Shown here in pieces: positions 24,163-33,317 of a stretch of DNA of 64,000 nt. The position numbers and the translations under genes were made by a program. The DNA lies in assembly GCF_003260995.1 (NCBI RefSeq), contig NZ_CP030040.1:2589176-2653175 (forward strand), in the 5' to 3' direction. The first letter of the stretch is position 1; the number at the start of each line of letters is the position of its first letter. The DNA comes from Acetobacterium sp. KB-1. Its GTDB lineage: Bacteria; Bacillota; Clostridia; Eubacteriales; Eubacteriaceae. Below the pieces are notes generated by a model that had not been told where the DNA came from, searched no databases, and saw only the letters and a list, made by a program, of their open reading frames with translations.

Positions 24163-25749
24163 TTATTTGTTAAGCGTCCAATCTTCAATATTCCACATCA
24201 CACCAACGGCATGATGACCAAGAACGCGATCGGTATTGAGCCCTTCAAGTCCACTGATACTGACATAATTTCCATCCAGATAGGCAATCAGTACTGAGGC
24301 CGGTTGTTTTGCGAACGCTACTTCAAATTGGCCATATAAATCTTTTCTGGCCGCGACATCTTTCTCATGTCTGGCCTTTGTCAATAAATCGTCCACGACA
24401 GGGTTTGAGTATTTCATGGTGTTGGAACTACCAGCGGTGGTAAATTGGGCATAAAGTGCATCTGGATCAAATTCAACAGCGTAGCCTGATAAGAATCCAT
24501 TGTATCCAGATTTCCAGTCAAATTTTGTAACCAGAACAATTTCCATATCCACACCGGCTTCTTTTAGCTGTTTTGAAACAATGTTGGCAATGTCAATTCG
24601 TTCTTCTTCATAATCCCGAACTTGAATGGTAAAATGGAATCTTTCCCCATTTCGTTCATAAATGCCATCAGCGCCTTTTGTCCAGCCTAATGCCTGCATT
24701 TCCTGGGCAAATTTATTCAGATCAAATGTATAAATATCAGCGGCAGTATTTCCACCAAAGGCATTTAACTGAATCGGGCTGTATGCAGAGCTTCCCTGAT
24801 TATTGAGCACACTCTTAACCACGGACTCTTTATCAATTGCATCGTTGAGAACCCCAACAGAATCCTTGTTTTTTATCCAGAAATCGGTTCGGTTATCCAC
24901 TGAAATCGCCCGATAGTCGGCGGTTGTAAAATCAATATTTTGATAACCATCTTTGCCTCGGAATTTTTCTGCATAGTTTGCGTTCAGCCAGGCTAGATCG
25001 GCTTCACCGGATTCAAGCATCAATGCTTTAGTATTTTCTACCGCAACGGTTTTATAAACCACCCGATCGATATTTGGCACCTTATCGTAATAATCGGCAT
25101 TCTTTTCCAGGGTGATGGTTCCCCCAGTTTTATCCCACTCGACAAATTTATAGCGACCGGTTCCCACAGGCGCCTGATTAAAGGATGCGGTGGTCAAATC
25201 CTGACCATCCAATAAATGTTTCGGCGCAATTCCAATGGTAAAATTATCCAGCATGGCGGCGTTGAATTGGGAAAGCGTAATCACCACGGTGTTGTCATCA
25301 ATTGCCGTCACGCTGGTAATGTCGGTATAGTTACTTAATACACTGGCCGATAAGGTGGTATCTTTTGTCAGCTTATCGTAGGTGAAAACGACATCCTGTG
25401 CTGTTAACGGTTGGCCATCATGCCATTTCACCCCTTTCCGCAATTTAAAGGTATATGTTAATGAACCCTCATCATAGGTATAACTTTCAGCCAAATCGAT
25501 GATTGGCTTGCCTGATGCATCATACTTCATCAAACCTGAGAAAATGATCCCAACCAATTCACTGCCCTCATTAATAATCGGGTTAATGGAATCTGCGGTT
25601 TCCCCAGCGTATACCAGGGTATTTGACAAATCCGACCCAGTCGATGATTTTTTATCAGCCGATGCTGACGAGCAACCGGTAAAACTTACCATGGTGCTTA
25701 AACAAAGTACCCCTGCCAATAATTTAACAATCTTTTTCTTTACCCTCAT
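24163..25749 (-). CDS. ABC importer substrate-binding lipoprotein (system 1)
   Basis: The 528-residue protein is a family 5 extracellular solute-binding protein. It has a signal peptide ending in the lipobox FTGC (Cys26). The family pattern LRKGVKWHDGQPLTAQDVVF lies near residue 105, and NQAPVGTGRYKFVEW near 190. Such proteins bind peptides, nickel or metal chelates outside the membrane. The sequence alone does not fix the ligand, but nearby metal-linked regulation suggests a metal or chelate. GAGGAGAAAAGTTT precedes the ATG. It lies between the permease and ATPase genes of the same operon. Confidence 0.92.
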   Translation of the reverse strand: MRVKKKIVKLLAGVLCLSTMVSFTGCSSASADKKSSTGSDLSNTLVYAGETADSINPIINEGSELVGIIFSGLMKYDASGKPIIDLAESYTYDEGSLTYTFKLRKGVKWHDGQPLTAQDVVFTYDKLTKDTTLSASVLSNYTDITSVTAIDDNTVVITLSQFNAAMLDNFTIGIAPKHLLDGQDLTTASFNQAPVGTGRYKFVEWDKTGGTITLEKNADYYDKVPNIDRVVYKTVAVENTKALMLESGEADLAWLNANYAEKFRGKDGYQNIDFTTADYRAISVDNRTDFWIKNKDSVGVLNDAIDKESVVKSVLNNQGSSAYSPIQLNAFGGNTAADIYTFDLNKFAQEMQALGWTKGADGIYERNGERFHFTIQVRDYEEERIDIANIVSKQLKEAGVDMEIVLVTKFDWKSGYNGFLSGYAVEFDPDALYAQFTTAGSSNTMKYSNPVVDDLLTKARHEKDVAARKDLYGQFEVAFAKQPASVLIAYLDGNYVSISGLEGLNTDRVLGHHAVGVMWNIEDWTLNK

Positions 25750-25791
25750 AAACTTTTCTCCTCTAAAATTATCTAAACGCTATCTCAAAAA

Positions 25792-26697
25792 TCAGAGATA
25801 ACTTTCTCGTTTATTTGTTTCTTTTCTAAAATAATATGCAATATTGGTAACACACACCAGGGTGGTAATCAGAAATACGCCTGGAAAGATAATGACCCAC
25901 CATGAATTTGACAGCAACGCCTTATTTGCCAGAGACAGCATACTGCCCCAGGAAACGACATCAACGGGCAACCCCAAACCCAGAAAGCTGAGCGTGGATT
26001 CCATGGAGATGCTGAGTCCAATACTGGAGACGACCACAAACATAATGGTGGAGATAAAATTGGGAATCAGGTGTTTTATCATAATATGAAAAAAGCCACT
26101 CCCCATACATTGCGCCGCCAGGACATACTCACTACTGCGGATCTGTCTGACTTCGCTCCGGACAATTCTTGCCAGACCACACCATCCGGTCACCCCAATG
26201 ACAAATGATATTTTGACAATATTCTGGGTTCCCATGACCGATGTCAGCAATAAAATCAACAGTAGGTTGGGAATACTGTTGATCAGCTCGGGAATTCGCA
26301 TCATGATTGAATCAACCCGGGAATTAGCGGTTCCGCTGACACAGCCATAGATAACACCAATCACGGTAATAATCGCCATCCCCAATAAACCGATCAGAAT
26401 GGATACCCGACCGCCATACCAGATCATCGAATAGATATCTCTTCCCAGGGAATCGGTGCCAAAATAAAATTCTGAGTTTGGCGGTTGATTAAGATTTTGT
26501 AGATAAAAACCGGTCGGATCATGATTATAAACCTGTTCCGCAAAAACACAGCCCAGAATGATAATCCCAAGAATAACCATTGACAGGATCGGCATCCCTT
26601 TTATCCGTTGCCAGAAGGAAATCCTTTTCTCTGCCGATTCGTATGTTTTGTAATTCGTCCCGACTAGGACAAAGGGGTCTGTGGCGTTTCCTGCCAT
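25792..26697 (-). CDS. ABC importer permease, DppC/NikC-like (system 1)
   Basis: The 301-residue permease has an N-terminal cytoplasmic stretch and about six membrane helices. The family outer-loop motif FGTDSLGRDIYSMIWYGGR lies near residue 78, and the coupling EAA-type loop (AAQCMGSGFFHIMIKHLIPN) near 194. The start ATG at 26697 has an excellent GGAGGTGA site although it lies 34 bases inside the upstream permease gene, so the overlap is real. It pairs with the DppB/NikB-like permease to form the channel. Confidence 0.93.
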   Translation of the reverse strand: MAGNATDPFVLVGTNYKTYESAEKRISFWQRIKGMPILSMVILGIIILGCVFAEQVYNHDPTGFYLQNLNQPPNSEFYFGTDSLGRDIYSMIWYGGRVSILIGLLGMAIITVIGVIYGCVSGTANSRVDSIMMRIPELINSIPNLLLILLLTSVMGTQNIVKISFVIGVTGWCGLARIVRSEVRQIRSSEYVLAAQCMGSGFFHIMIKHLIPNFISTIMFVVVSSIGLSISMESTLSFLGLGLPVDVVSWGSMLSLANKALLSNSWWVIIFPGVFLITTLVCVTNIAYYFRKETNKRESYL

Positions 26698-27683
26698 GTG
26701 CTCACCTCCGTTAATTTCATTCTGGGATCGATGGCTTCATTGATAAACTGGGCAATAATACTGCTGGAAACAACCATAATGCCGGTAATGAGAACAATTA
26801 ACATCAGTAAATTGTAATCATGATACTTGGCACTGGTAACCGACAGCGCTCCAATCCCCGGATAATTAAACACGGCTTCGGCAATAAAGGTCCCACTGAG
26901 AACATGGGGAATGGAAATCGCCATAATGCTGACAATGGTTGGTGCCACATTTCGAAAACAGTGTTTCAAAACGATCTCCGACTTCGTACATCCTTTTGAT
27001 TTAGCCAGCAGCACATATTCTTTTCGGATTTCATCCAGCAATTTGTTTCGGATCATATAGGCGTAATACCAGAGATGACTAAGTATCATTACTGTTAGGG
27101 GCAAAATCATATGCTGGATGCGGTTAAAAAGATCGTCCGATTTACCAATATCATAAGCGCCACTACTGGGAAGCCATCCCAGATTGATGCTAAAAATCAA
27201 TACCAATACAACTCCCAGCCAGAATGACGGGATATAATAAGCCGCCGTTCCCACCTTACAGATAATCCGGTCAATCCAGGTGTCTTCATGCATAGCACAA
27301 AATAATGCCAAAATCGTTGCCAGCACAAATACCAGGATATAGGCAGTGCCCCCCAGAATCAGGGTATTTCCGATTAACGGGGCAATCACAGCCAATGCTG
27401 GCATTTTGTATTTTAACGACATCCCAAAATCACCTTGCACAGCATTGCTGATCCATTTAACATATTGGAGTGCGATGGAACCATCCAATCCCAATCGTTC
27501 TCTTGCAGCATCCAGTTCAGAGGATGTCATCGACTCGACTGCATCGCCATAATATGATTGTAGCGGATCACCTGGAGCCAGACGGGCAAAGTAGAAAACC
27601 ACAATTGATAAAAGCAGCATCGAAAGCAAAAACCATAAGGTTCGTTTGACTATTTTCTCAATTAATATCGATTTGCTGTTCAA
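26664..27683 (-). CDS. ABC importer permease, DppB/NikB-like (system 1)
   Basis: The 339-residue permease has six membrane helices, the N-terminal motif FYFARLAPGDPLQSYYGD, the ERLGLDGSIALQYVKW loop and the coupling loop LAKSKGCTKSEIVLKHCFRN near 230. This is the standard topology of the DppB/NikB subfamily. The gene begins 37 bases after the methyltransferase stop codon on the same strand. The methyltransferase and the five transporter genes therefore form one likely transcription unit of six genes (28407 to 22130). Confidence 0.93.
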   Translation of the reverse strand: MNSKSILIEKIVKRTLWFLLSMLLLSIVVFYFARLAPGDPLQSYYGDAVESMTSSELDAARERLGLDGSIALQYVKWISNAVQGDFGMSLKYKMPALAVIAPLIGNTLILGGTAYILVFVLATILALFCAMHEDTWIDRIICKVGTAAYYIPSFWLGVVLVLIFSINLGWLPSSGAYDIGKSDDLFNRIQHMILPLTVMILSHLWYYAYMIRNKLLDEIRKEYVLLAKSKGCTKSEIVLKHCFRNVAPTIVSIMAISIPHVLSGTFIAEAVFNYPGIGALSVTSAKYHDYNLLMLIVLITGIMVVSSSIIAQFINEAIDPRMKLTEVSTWQETPQTPLS

Positions 27684-27720
27684 TCCTCACACTCCCCACT
27701 TATGGATTTAATTGCGTCCT

Positions 27721-28407
27721 TCATGAAATCAGCACACCCGTTTCTGATACCTTTGTTCCCATCAGAACAAACCATGGATCATAATCATATCCCGGACGGG
27801 TCAAACCCGGTAACTTCTGTATCTGCACTTCAACAAGACCGTTTCTTTCCAAAAGCTCTTTCAGTTCTTCCATGCGAGCGCTCTTTACTACCAGATGGTT
27901 ATCCACTTCTTCATCTTCATAAATATTAACCTTGCCAATATTTAGTCCAACGCCCTCCTTCATCCGGTTAAAACACATAATTTTTCCCCCTGGTTTCAAA
28001 ATTCGCAGCCATTCTCTGATTGCCAGATCCGGTTCAACCAGTGTCCAGATCAGCCGGGAATTGATAATAAAATCAATGGTTTCGTTCATAAAGGGCAGCT
28101 CTAAAACGCTCCCTTCCATAAAAACAGCATCCGACGCTGCTGTTTTTGCATGCTTAACTGCATAATTCATCATCTCTCTTGATATATCAATCCCGATGGT
28201 TGAATGACCCAGCTTTGCCGTCATATTTGCCAGAAATCCGGTTCCGGTTCCCAGATCCAGAACATTTTTGTTCTGATTCGTCCCTAAAAGATTGTTAAGC
28301 GCCTCCATCCATGCCTGCAAATCCTCCGTATCATGATCAGCATCAAACGAATCAGAACGCTTGTCCCAGTACGCTTCAATTTTTTTTATTACTCCAACTA
28401 CTTCCAT
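27721..28407 (-). CDS. Class I SAM-dependent methyltransferase (paralogue 1)
   Basis: The 228-residue enzyme has SAM-binding motif I VLDLGTGTGFLANM near residue 49, an acidic residue after the second strand in TIGIDISREMM, and motif PGGKIMCF near 140. The N-terminal IEAYWDKRSDSFD is shared with the methyltransferase at 59019-59780 (VENYWDKRSEGYS), so the two are paralogues of one subfamily. The substrate is unknown. It is the first gene of the system 1 transporter operon and sits directly behind a terminator-type leader that the other paralogue and a metal-sensor gene also carry. The start is ATG 28407 with AAGGGG upstream. Confidence 0.88.
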   Translation of the reverse strand: MEVVGVIKKIEAYWDKRSDSFDADHDTEDLQAWMEALNNLLGTNQNKNVLDLGTGTGFLANMTAKLGHSTIGIDISREMMNYAVKHAKTAASDAVFMEGSVLELPFMNETIDFIINSRLIWTLVEPDLAIREWLRILKPGGKIMCFNRMKEGVGLNIGKVNIYEDEEVDNHLVVKSARMEELKELLERNGLVEVQIQKLPGLTRPGYDYDPWFVLMGTKVSETGVLIS

Positions 28408-28421
28408 TTTTAACCCCTTTC

Positions 28422-28482
28422 AAAAAAAACAAAGCCACGAAAATTGATTTCTATCTACGATAGAACACTCAACCTTCATGGC
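28422..28482 (-). promoter_or_regulatory. Terminator-type leader element, copy 1
   Basis: On the minus strand GCCATGAAGGTTGA (28482-28469) pairs over 14 positions, with four wobbles, with TCAATTTTCGTGGC (28447-28434). It encloses a second stem TTCTATC-GTA-GATAGAA, and a T-rich run follows. It ends 15 bases before the methyltransferase ATG, so a folded hairpin would stop transcription before the gene. Its 5' arm CATGAAG and layout match the elements at 57338-57392 and 59802-59864. I do not recognise it as a known riboswitch class. Confidence 0.7.
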
Positions 28483-28564
28483 TAAATTAATTGATTAAAT
28501 TTTAAAATAAGTTTTCAGACAAGTCTTTCACTATTTTTATTTTTGGCAGTATATACCTGTAGAT

Positions 28565-28593
28565 ATGTTATTCCAGTGAAATCGATTTGTCAA
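28565..28593 (-). promoter_or_regulatory. Promoter of methyltransferase/ABC system 1 operon
   Basis: TTGACA (28593-28588), a spacer of exactly 17 bases and TAACAT (28570-28565) form a sigma-A promoter. The leader to the ATG would be about 150 nt and includes the hairpin element. The remainder of the 316-base gap from 28408 to 28723 shows no gene. Confidence 0.75.
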
Positions 28594-28723
28594 TCATTAT
28601 TTTAATAAAAGTGAATTTAGATAATCATATCATCGCTTCACTTTATCCTTTATCACAACAATCAATATTGTTTTTTTGAGTCATCTGATTCCCGCGATTC
28701 TCTTTTAGGAATTAGACTTACTT

Positions 28724-30001
28724 CTATTGCGCCAGCACTTCCAAAGCCTTCACAATAATATCAAAGTTCTTCGCCATGCTGTCAATGCTCCAGGACTCAT
28801 CGGTCTGATGACAGGTGTTGGTTTCACCGGGAAAAACGCCGCCAAAGGCCACGGCGTTATCAAAGGCCCGAGCATAGGTTCCGCCGCCCGAGACAATCGG
28901 ACCGCTGGTATCGCCAGTGTAGTCGGCATATACTTTTTGCAGCGATGTGACCAGAAAACTTTCCTGATCGACATGCAGAGGTAGGGTTTCATGATCCATT
29001 TCCAGAGAAAAGCCCAGCTCTTCGATGGCTTTCAGGATGGTTTTACAGAGCTCGCTGCTCTTTATGGTCACCGGGTAGCGGATATCACATCGAAGCACGG
29101 CGATATTCTCATCTACAAAGGCGATAGCCGGATTAAGGGTCAGATCCCCGGATACCGCATCAGAAAGGTTAATCCCAAAACCTGCCGGGGTCGCCCGCTT
29201 AAGCAGCTCCAGAATCGGATGCTTTATACCCGCCGCCCGTAATTCGTCTGCCAGTTTTATCAGAGCGTTGTCACCCTTTTGTGGCTCAGAAGCATGGGCG
29301 GATTTGCCCCTGGCTTCGTAGGTCTGGCCGTTGTAAGTCGCTTTAGCATAATCCGGAACCGAATTGATCTGTTTACCACTACTTAAGTTTAGTACGGGTG
29401 TGCCATTATCCAATTCTTTTTTAAGAATCACATTCATGATGCCCTTTTCCGCAAAAATAACCGGGAAACCGGAATCCGGCGAAAAGGCGTAGGTGGGGAT
29501 CTCTTCAGTTTCTTTGTAGCGTTTCATACAGGCCCAGTTGCCGCCTTCTTCATCACCGCCAATAATCAGGCGAATCCGTTTATTAATCGGTACCTTGGCC
29601 TCTTTCAGGGCTTTTAAGGCAAACAGAGAGACAATGGTAGGTCCTTTATCGTCCAGCACCCCCCGGCCATAAATTTTATCGCCATCAATGGTTAAGTCAA
29701 AGGGCAGCACGGTCCAGTCGTCACCCACTTCGACCGTATCAACATGTGTGATGGCCGCCACCATTTCTGGCCCTTCGCCAAATTCCACGTAACCGCAATA
29801 GCCATCACAGTTTTTAGTGGTCAAACCGAAACTTTTACCTAACTCCAGAACGTAATTAATGGCCGCATTGATCCCAGTTCCCAAGGGCGCTTCTGAAGTG
29901 GTCGCTCCAGCGTTGGCGTTCACCGACTTTATTTGTAACAGGCCTCGCAAGGCCTCTAAGACTGCTTGTTTATCAAAATGAATGGTCATCTTTTTCCCCA
30001 T
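28724..30001 (-). CDS. M20 family dipeptidase (PepV/Sapep-like), copy 1
   Basis: The 425-residue metallopeptidase has the M20 metal motifs: the histidine in AAITHVDTVEVGDDW, the bridging aspartate in YGRGVLDDKGP, and the catalytic Glu pair in IIGGDEEGGNW. A late His is in NTCHQTDESW. The inserted domain around residues 200-320 (the lid) is typical of PepV-like enzymes that split dipeptides in the cytoplasm with two zinc ions. It is a tandem duplicate of the gene 43 bases upstream, with which it shares long near-identical stretches at the C-terminus. The start may be ATG 30001 or 29989. Confidence 0.92.
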   Translation of the reverse strand: MGKKMTIHFDKQAVLEALRGLLQIKSVNANAGATTSEAPLGTGINAAINYVLELGKSFGLTTKNCDGYCGYVEFGEGPEMVAAITHVDTVEVGDDWTVLPFDLTIDGDKIYGRGVLDDKGPTIVSLFALKALKEAKVPINKRIRLIIGGDEEGGNWACMKRYKETEEIPTYAFSPDSGFPVIFAEKGIMNVILKKELDNGTPVLNLSSGKQINSVPDYAKATYNGQTYEARGKSAHASEPQKGDNALIKLADELRAAGIKHPILELLKRATPAGFGINLSDAVSGDLTLNPAIAFVDENIAVLRCDIRYPVTIKSSELCKTILKAIEELGFSLEMDHETLPLHVDQESFLVTSLQKVYADYTGDTSGPIVSGGGTYARAFDNAVAFGGVFPGETNTCHQTDESWSIDSMAKNFDIIVKALEVLAQ

Positions 30002-30044
30002 TTCTATCGCTACGATTTAGGGTTACCGCATGGCCACCCTGCTA

Positions 30045-31310
30045 TTATTGTACCAGACTTTCCAGCGCTTTGGTGATAATATCAAAATTCTTCTTCATGC
30101 TTTTAATACTCCAGTACTCATCGGTCTGATGACAGGTGTTGGGTTCCTCGGGGAATCGTCCCCCAAAGGCCACGGCATTATCAAAGGCCCGGGCGTAAGT
30201 TCCCCCGCCGATGACCTTGGGACCGGTGGTATCGCCGGTATAGTCTTCATAAATTTTTTGAAGCGCATCAATGAGATAACTTTCTTTCTCAATATGGAGC
30301 GGTGGCAGATCATAATTGATGTTAACGGTAAAACCCAGAGGGGTAACGGCTCTTTCAATGTGGTCCCGGATGTCCGCTCCCTTCATGGTGACCGGATAAC
30401 GGATATCGCACTTTAGCACCGCCTTGTCCTGATTAACCTTGGCAATCGATGGATTGATGGTGAGTTTCCCGGAAATTTCATCTTCAAAATCGATATTCAG
30501 TCCTTCGGAGGTGGCGATGTCGATAAGATCCAGAAAGGGGTGCTCCAACCCCAGCACTCTTAACTCACTGGCCAATAAAAACATCGCATTAACCCCCTCA
30601 TGGGGCTGAGATGCATGAGCTGGCTTACCGATGCTTTCATAAACGGCATCACTGACAATGGCCTTGGCATAATCGGGAACGGTGTTGATCTGATTACCGC
30701 TAAAAAAGCCCAGGTTGTAAGTGGTGGGCTCCAGATTTTTTTTGATACAGACATTCAGAATGCCTTTTTCAGCAAAGATGGCCGGGTACCCGGAATCCGG
30801 TGAAAAAGCATAAGTCGGCGCTTCTTCGGTGGCCTTATAGCGGTTCATACAATGCCACTGTTCACCTTCTTCATCACCACCGATTATCAGACGAACCCGT
30901 TTATTCAAAAGTGCTCCACTATCTGCCAAAGCCTTCATGGCATAAAGCGCCACCAGGGTGGGGCCCTTATTGTCAATGGTTCCCCGGCCATAGGCCTTAT
31001 CGCCGTCAATGGTCAGATCAAAGGGATTAACGGACCAGCCATCCCCCACCGGCACCGTGTCCACATGGGTCAGAATGCCAATCATTTCTTCACCCTGACC
31101 CATTTCGATGTAACCGCAATAGCCGTCACAGTTTTTGGTTTTAAAGCCAAAGCGCTCGCCCAGATTTAACACATAGTTGATTGCCGCGTTAATGCCAATG
31201 CCTAGGGGTGCCTCTGGTATAACAGGTCCGGCATCGGCATTGGTCGAATCGATTTGTAGCAACCCTTTCAGGTCGTTTAACAGGTCTTTAACTTTTAGTT
31301 TATCGTTCAT
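30045..31310 (-). CDS. M20 family dipeptidase (PepV/Sapep-like), copy 2
   Basis: This 421-residue paralogue of the next gene has the same M20 landmarks: GILTHVDTVPVGDGW, the bridging aspartate in YGRGTIDNKGP, IIGGDEEGEQW and NTCHQTDEYW. All metal ligands are kept, so both copies should be active. Its start overlaps the DUF1653 gene by 11 bases. The three genes (DUF1653, copy 2, copy 1) run as one unit. The duplicates may have split substrate range or simply raise dosage; neither can be read from sequence. Confidence 0.92.
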   Translation of the reverse strand: MNDKLKVKDLLNDLKGLLQIDSTNADAGPVIPEAPLGIGINAAINYVLNLGERFGFKTKNCDGYCGYIEMGQGEEMIGILTHVDTVPVGDGWSVNPFDLTIDGDKAYGRGTIDNKGPTLVALYAMKALADSGALLNKRVRLIIGGDEEGEQWHCMNRYKATEEAPTYAFSPDSGYPAIFAEKGILNVCIKKNLEPTTYNLGFFSGNQINTVPDYAKAIVSDAVYESIGKPAHASQPHEGVNAMFLLASELRVLGLEHPFLDLIDIATSEGLNIDFEDEISGKLTINPSIAKVNQDKAVLKCDIRYPVTMKGADIRDHIERAVTPLGFTVNINYDLPPLHIEKESYLIDALQKIYEDYTGDTTGPKVIGGGTYARAFDNAVAFGGRFPEEPNTCHQTDEYWSIKSMKKNFDIITKALESLVQ

Positions 31311-31560
31311 CTTTTTTTAATGATGCCTCTCCAATGTATTCAAAACGTTTCATGATGACGCCATCTTTTTCAATGATTTCGTCCCACATCGTGACTGGCC
31401 GAACCCAAAGTCCACCTTCCCCATACAAGGGCCGGTAAATCACCAGGGTTTCTAATGTTTCACTATGGGTTCCAACTCCGATGACTTCATATTCATTGCC
31501 CTTATAATGTCGATAACGTCCGGGTTTGATAATATCTTGTTTCACTACTAGATCACTCAA
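31300..31560 (-). CDS. DUF1653 domain protein
   Basis: The 86-residue protein matches the short DUF1653 family. It shows PGRYRHYKGNEYEVIGVGTH near residue 12, followed by ETLVIYRPLYGEGGLWVRP and MWDEIIE. The function of this family is unknown; it is small, beta-rich and cytoplasmic. It is the first gene of a three-gene minus-strand unit and its 3' end overlaps the M20 dipeptidase start by 11 bases. The ATG at 31560 follows AGAAAGTGAAAGTTG. It is divergent from the zinc-finger/HTH gene at 31670. Confidence 0.85.
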   Translation of the reverse strand: MSDLVVKQDIIKPGRYRHYKGNEYEVIGVGTHSETLETLVIYRPLYGEGGLWVRPVTMWDEIIEKDGVIMKRFEYIGEASLKKDER

Positions 31561-31669
31561 CTTTCACTTTCTTCTTCTCGTAAATCGTGATATTATATAC
31601 AAAGATTCTTAAGAGAATACCAAAATTTTCTTAAGCTGAAATCAAATTTTATGGATAAAGGAGTTTCTT

Positions 31670-32044
31670 ATGCAAAAATGTTTTTCCTGCGGAATTGAAC
31701 TTAAAGAGGATGATATCTACGAAGTAAAAGGTAAGATTTTTTGTGATGACTGCGCCTTAGGTCAGCATAAACTGGTTCAAACCTGCGATCCCAGTGCCGT
31801 TCTCAGTGCCAAACTTGATCGACAACGATCCGGCCACACCGGAACCCAGGGCCTGACCCCCCGTCAAAAAGAATTTTATGAATACATCGTTGCCAACAAC
31901 GGGGTCACCATTCCCCAGTTTGTCGAAAAATTTGGTCTGACAGCCGAAGAAGTCAGTGCTGATCTCAGCGTTTTAAGACACGCTGAACTCGGTAAGGGTC
32001 AAAAAAGAGCGGACGGCGTTTATTTCGTTACCTGGGAATCCTGA
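31670..32044 (+). CDS. Zinc-finger protein with winged-helix domain
   Basis: The 124-residue protein starts with a zinc finger, CFSCGIEL (Cys4, Cys7) and CDDC (Cys25, Cys28). The N-terminal part resembles half a LIM finger. From about residue 62 a helix-turn-helix fold is likely (LTPRQKEFYEYIVANNGVT, then TAEEVSADLSVLRHAEL). This suggests a small DNA-binding regulator. No target is evident. GATAAAGGAGTTTCTT precedes the ATG. It is followed 83 bases later by the DUF975 gene on the same strand, possibly from its own promoter. Confidence 0.75.
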   Translation: MQKCFSCGIELKEDDIYEVKGKIFCDDCALGQHKLVQTCDPSAVLSAKLDRQRSGHTGTQGLTPRQKEFYEYIVANNGVTIPQFVEKFGLTAEEVSADLSVLRHAELGKGQKRADGVYFVTWES

Positions 32045-32127
32045 TATTTAAATTCCAATAAAGGTGCCTTAATAATTTTTGTTCGCATTTTTATTGTTTA
32101 TATAAAATAAATATTAAAGGAGATTTT

Positions 32128-32757
32128 ATGAAAACGAGACAAGAAATTAAAGCCATCGCCAAGCAGAACTTTTCTGAGAATTACTGGATCTGTGTTGGCG
32201 CAACCATATTGGCATTGGTTGTTATTGGTGCGGCTTCCGCCATCACTTCCTTTATTGGAGGATTAGGTGGTCTGATTATCTGGGGGCCCATGATGGTCGG
32301 TCTACAGTTTTTTTCACTTTGGATTTACCGCGGCGAACTCCCCGCTCCAACCCTTGAAGACATGTTTAAAACCGGTTTCTCTGATTTTGGACGGAAACTT
32401 GGTGGCATGCTCTGGATGGAATTATTTGTTTTTCTCTGGTCTTTGCTTTTTGTTATACCCGGTATTATAAAGTCCCTCGCTTATAGTTTTACACCTTATA
32501 TTTTGGCCGAATACCCCAATGTACCGGCTACTGAGGCCGTTAAAATTTCGATGCGAATGACCGAGGGGCATAAGGGCGATATTTTTGTGATGTCACTCAG
32601 CTTCCTGGGATGGTTTATCCTTAACGGATTTACCTTTGGTATTCTTGGTATCTTCTATGTGAACCCCTACTTCTTTACCAGCATGGCTGGACAATATGAA
32701 GATCTTAAAGAATTAGCACTTCAAAACGGCGTCGTCAGCCTGGATGAACTCATTTAA
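32128..32757 (+). CDS. DUF975 membrane protein
   Basis: The 209-residue protein has about four hydrophobic segments and the DUF975 signature near the C-terminus. This consists of the helix AVKISMRMTEGHKGDIFVM followed by LSFLGWFIL and YVNPYFFTSMAGQYEDL. The N-terminal MKTRQEIKAIAKQNF is also typical. The family is of unknown function and common in Firmicutes, with a suggested role in envelope protein handling that is not established. AAAGGAGATTTT gives a strong ribosome binding site. A bidirectional terminator lies directly after the stop. Confidence 0.88.
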   Translation: MKTRQEIKAIAKQNFSENYWICVGATILALVVIGAASAITSFIGGLGGLIIWGPMMVGLQFFSLWIYRGELPAPTLEDMFKTGFSDFGRKLGGMLWMELFVFLWSLLFVIPGIIKSLAYSFTPYILAEYPNVPATEAVKISMRMTEGHKGDIFVMSLSFLGWFILNGFTFGILGIFYVNPYFFTSMAGQYEDLKELALQNGVVSLDELI

Positions 32758-32769
32758 AACTTATCTAAA

Positions 32770-32803
32770 AAGGGGGGGCAGAATTTTCCTGCCCCTTCTT
32801 TTT
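32770..32803. terminator. Bidirectional terminator between DUF975 gene and ribH
   Basis: AAGGGGGGGCAG and CTGCCCCTT form the stem, with T runs on the plus side and TTTTTAG on the minus side. It ends both the DUF975 gene and the riboflavin operon. Confidence 0.88.
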
Positions 32804-33270
32804 TAATTTGCTATTTCGTTAATCAGATTAACCATTTCAATGGCTGTCAGGGCACAATCATAGCCCTTATTGCCAGCCTTGGTTCCGGCCCGCTCTATGG
32901 CCTGTTCAATGTTTTCAGTGGTCAGCACCCCGAAGATCACCGGGATTTCTGACTGCAACGAAACATGGGCCACGCCCTTTGACACCTCGCTGCAGACATA
33001 GTCATAGTGGGTAGTGGAACCGCGGATTACTGCCCCCAGACAAATAACGGCATCATACTTTTTTGACTTAGCCATTTTGGCTGCAATCAGGGGAATCTCA
33101 AAGGCTCCCGGTACCCAAGCCACATCGATGTCTTCTTCCTTCACATCGTGACGCTTCAAGCCATCAATGGCTCCGCCCAACAACTTAGAACCAATAAACT
33201 CATTAAACCGCGCCACCACAATCCCCACTTTAATTCCCTTTGATACTAACTTACCTTCATATACATTCAT
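32803..33270 (-). CDS. ribH: 6,7-dimethyl-8-ribityllumazine synthase
   Basis: The 155-residue protein condenses the dihydroxybutanone phosphate and pyrimidine precursors to lumazine, the step before riboflavin. The family motifs are [13 protein letters not shown] near residue 19, [11 protein letters not shown] near 54, and [15 protein letters not shown] with the catalytic histidine near 88. It is normal in length and likely forms a 60-mer or pentamer. It is the last gene of the rib operon, separated from ribBA by a 171-base gap filled with a large hairpin. AGAGGAGAATATA precedes the ATG. Confidence 0.97.
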   Translation of the reverse strand: MNVYEGKLVSKGIKVGIVVARFNEFIGSKLLGGAIDGLKRHDVKEEDIDVAWVPGAFEIPLIAAKMAKSKKYDAVICLGAVIRGSTTHYDYVCSEVSKGVAHVSLQSEIPVIFGVLTTENIEQAIERAGTKAGNKGYDCALTAIEMVNLINEIAN

Positions 33271-33317
33271 TATATTCTCCTCTATAATAATTTTTGTTAT
33301 CTAACTTTCAAAACGAT

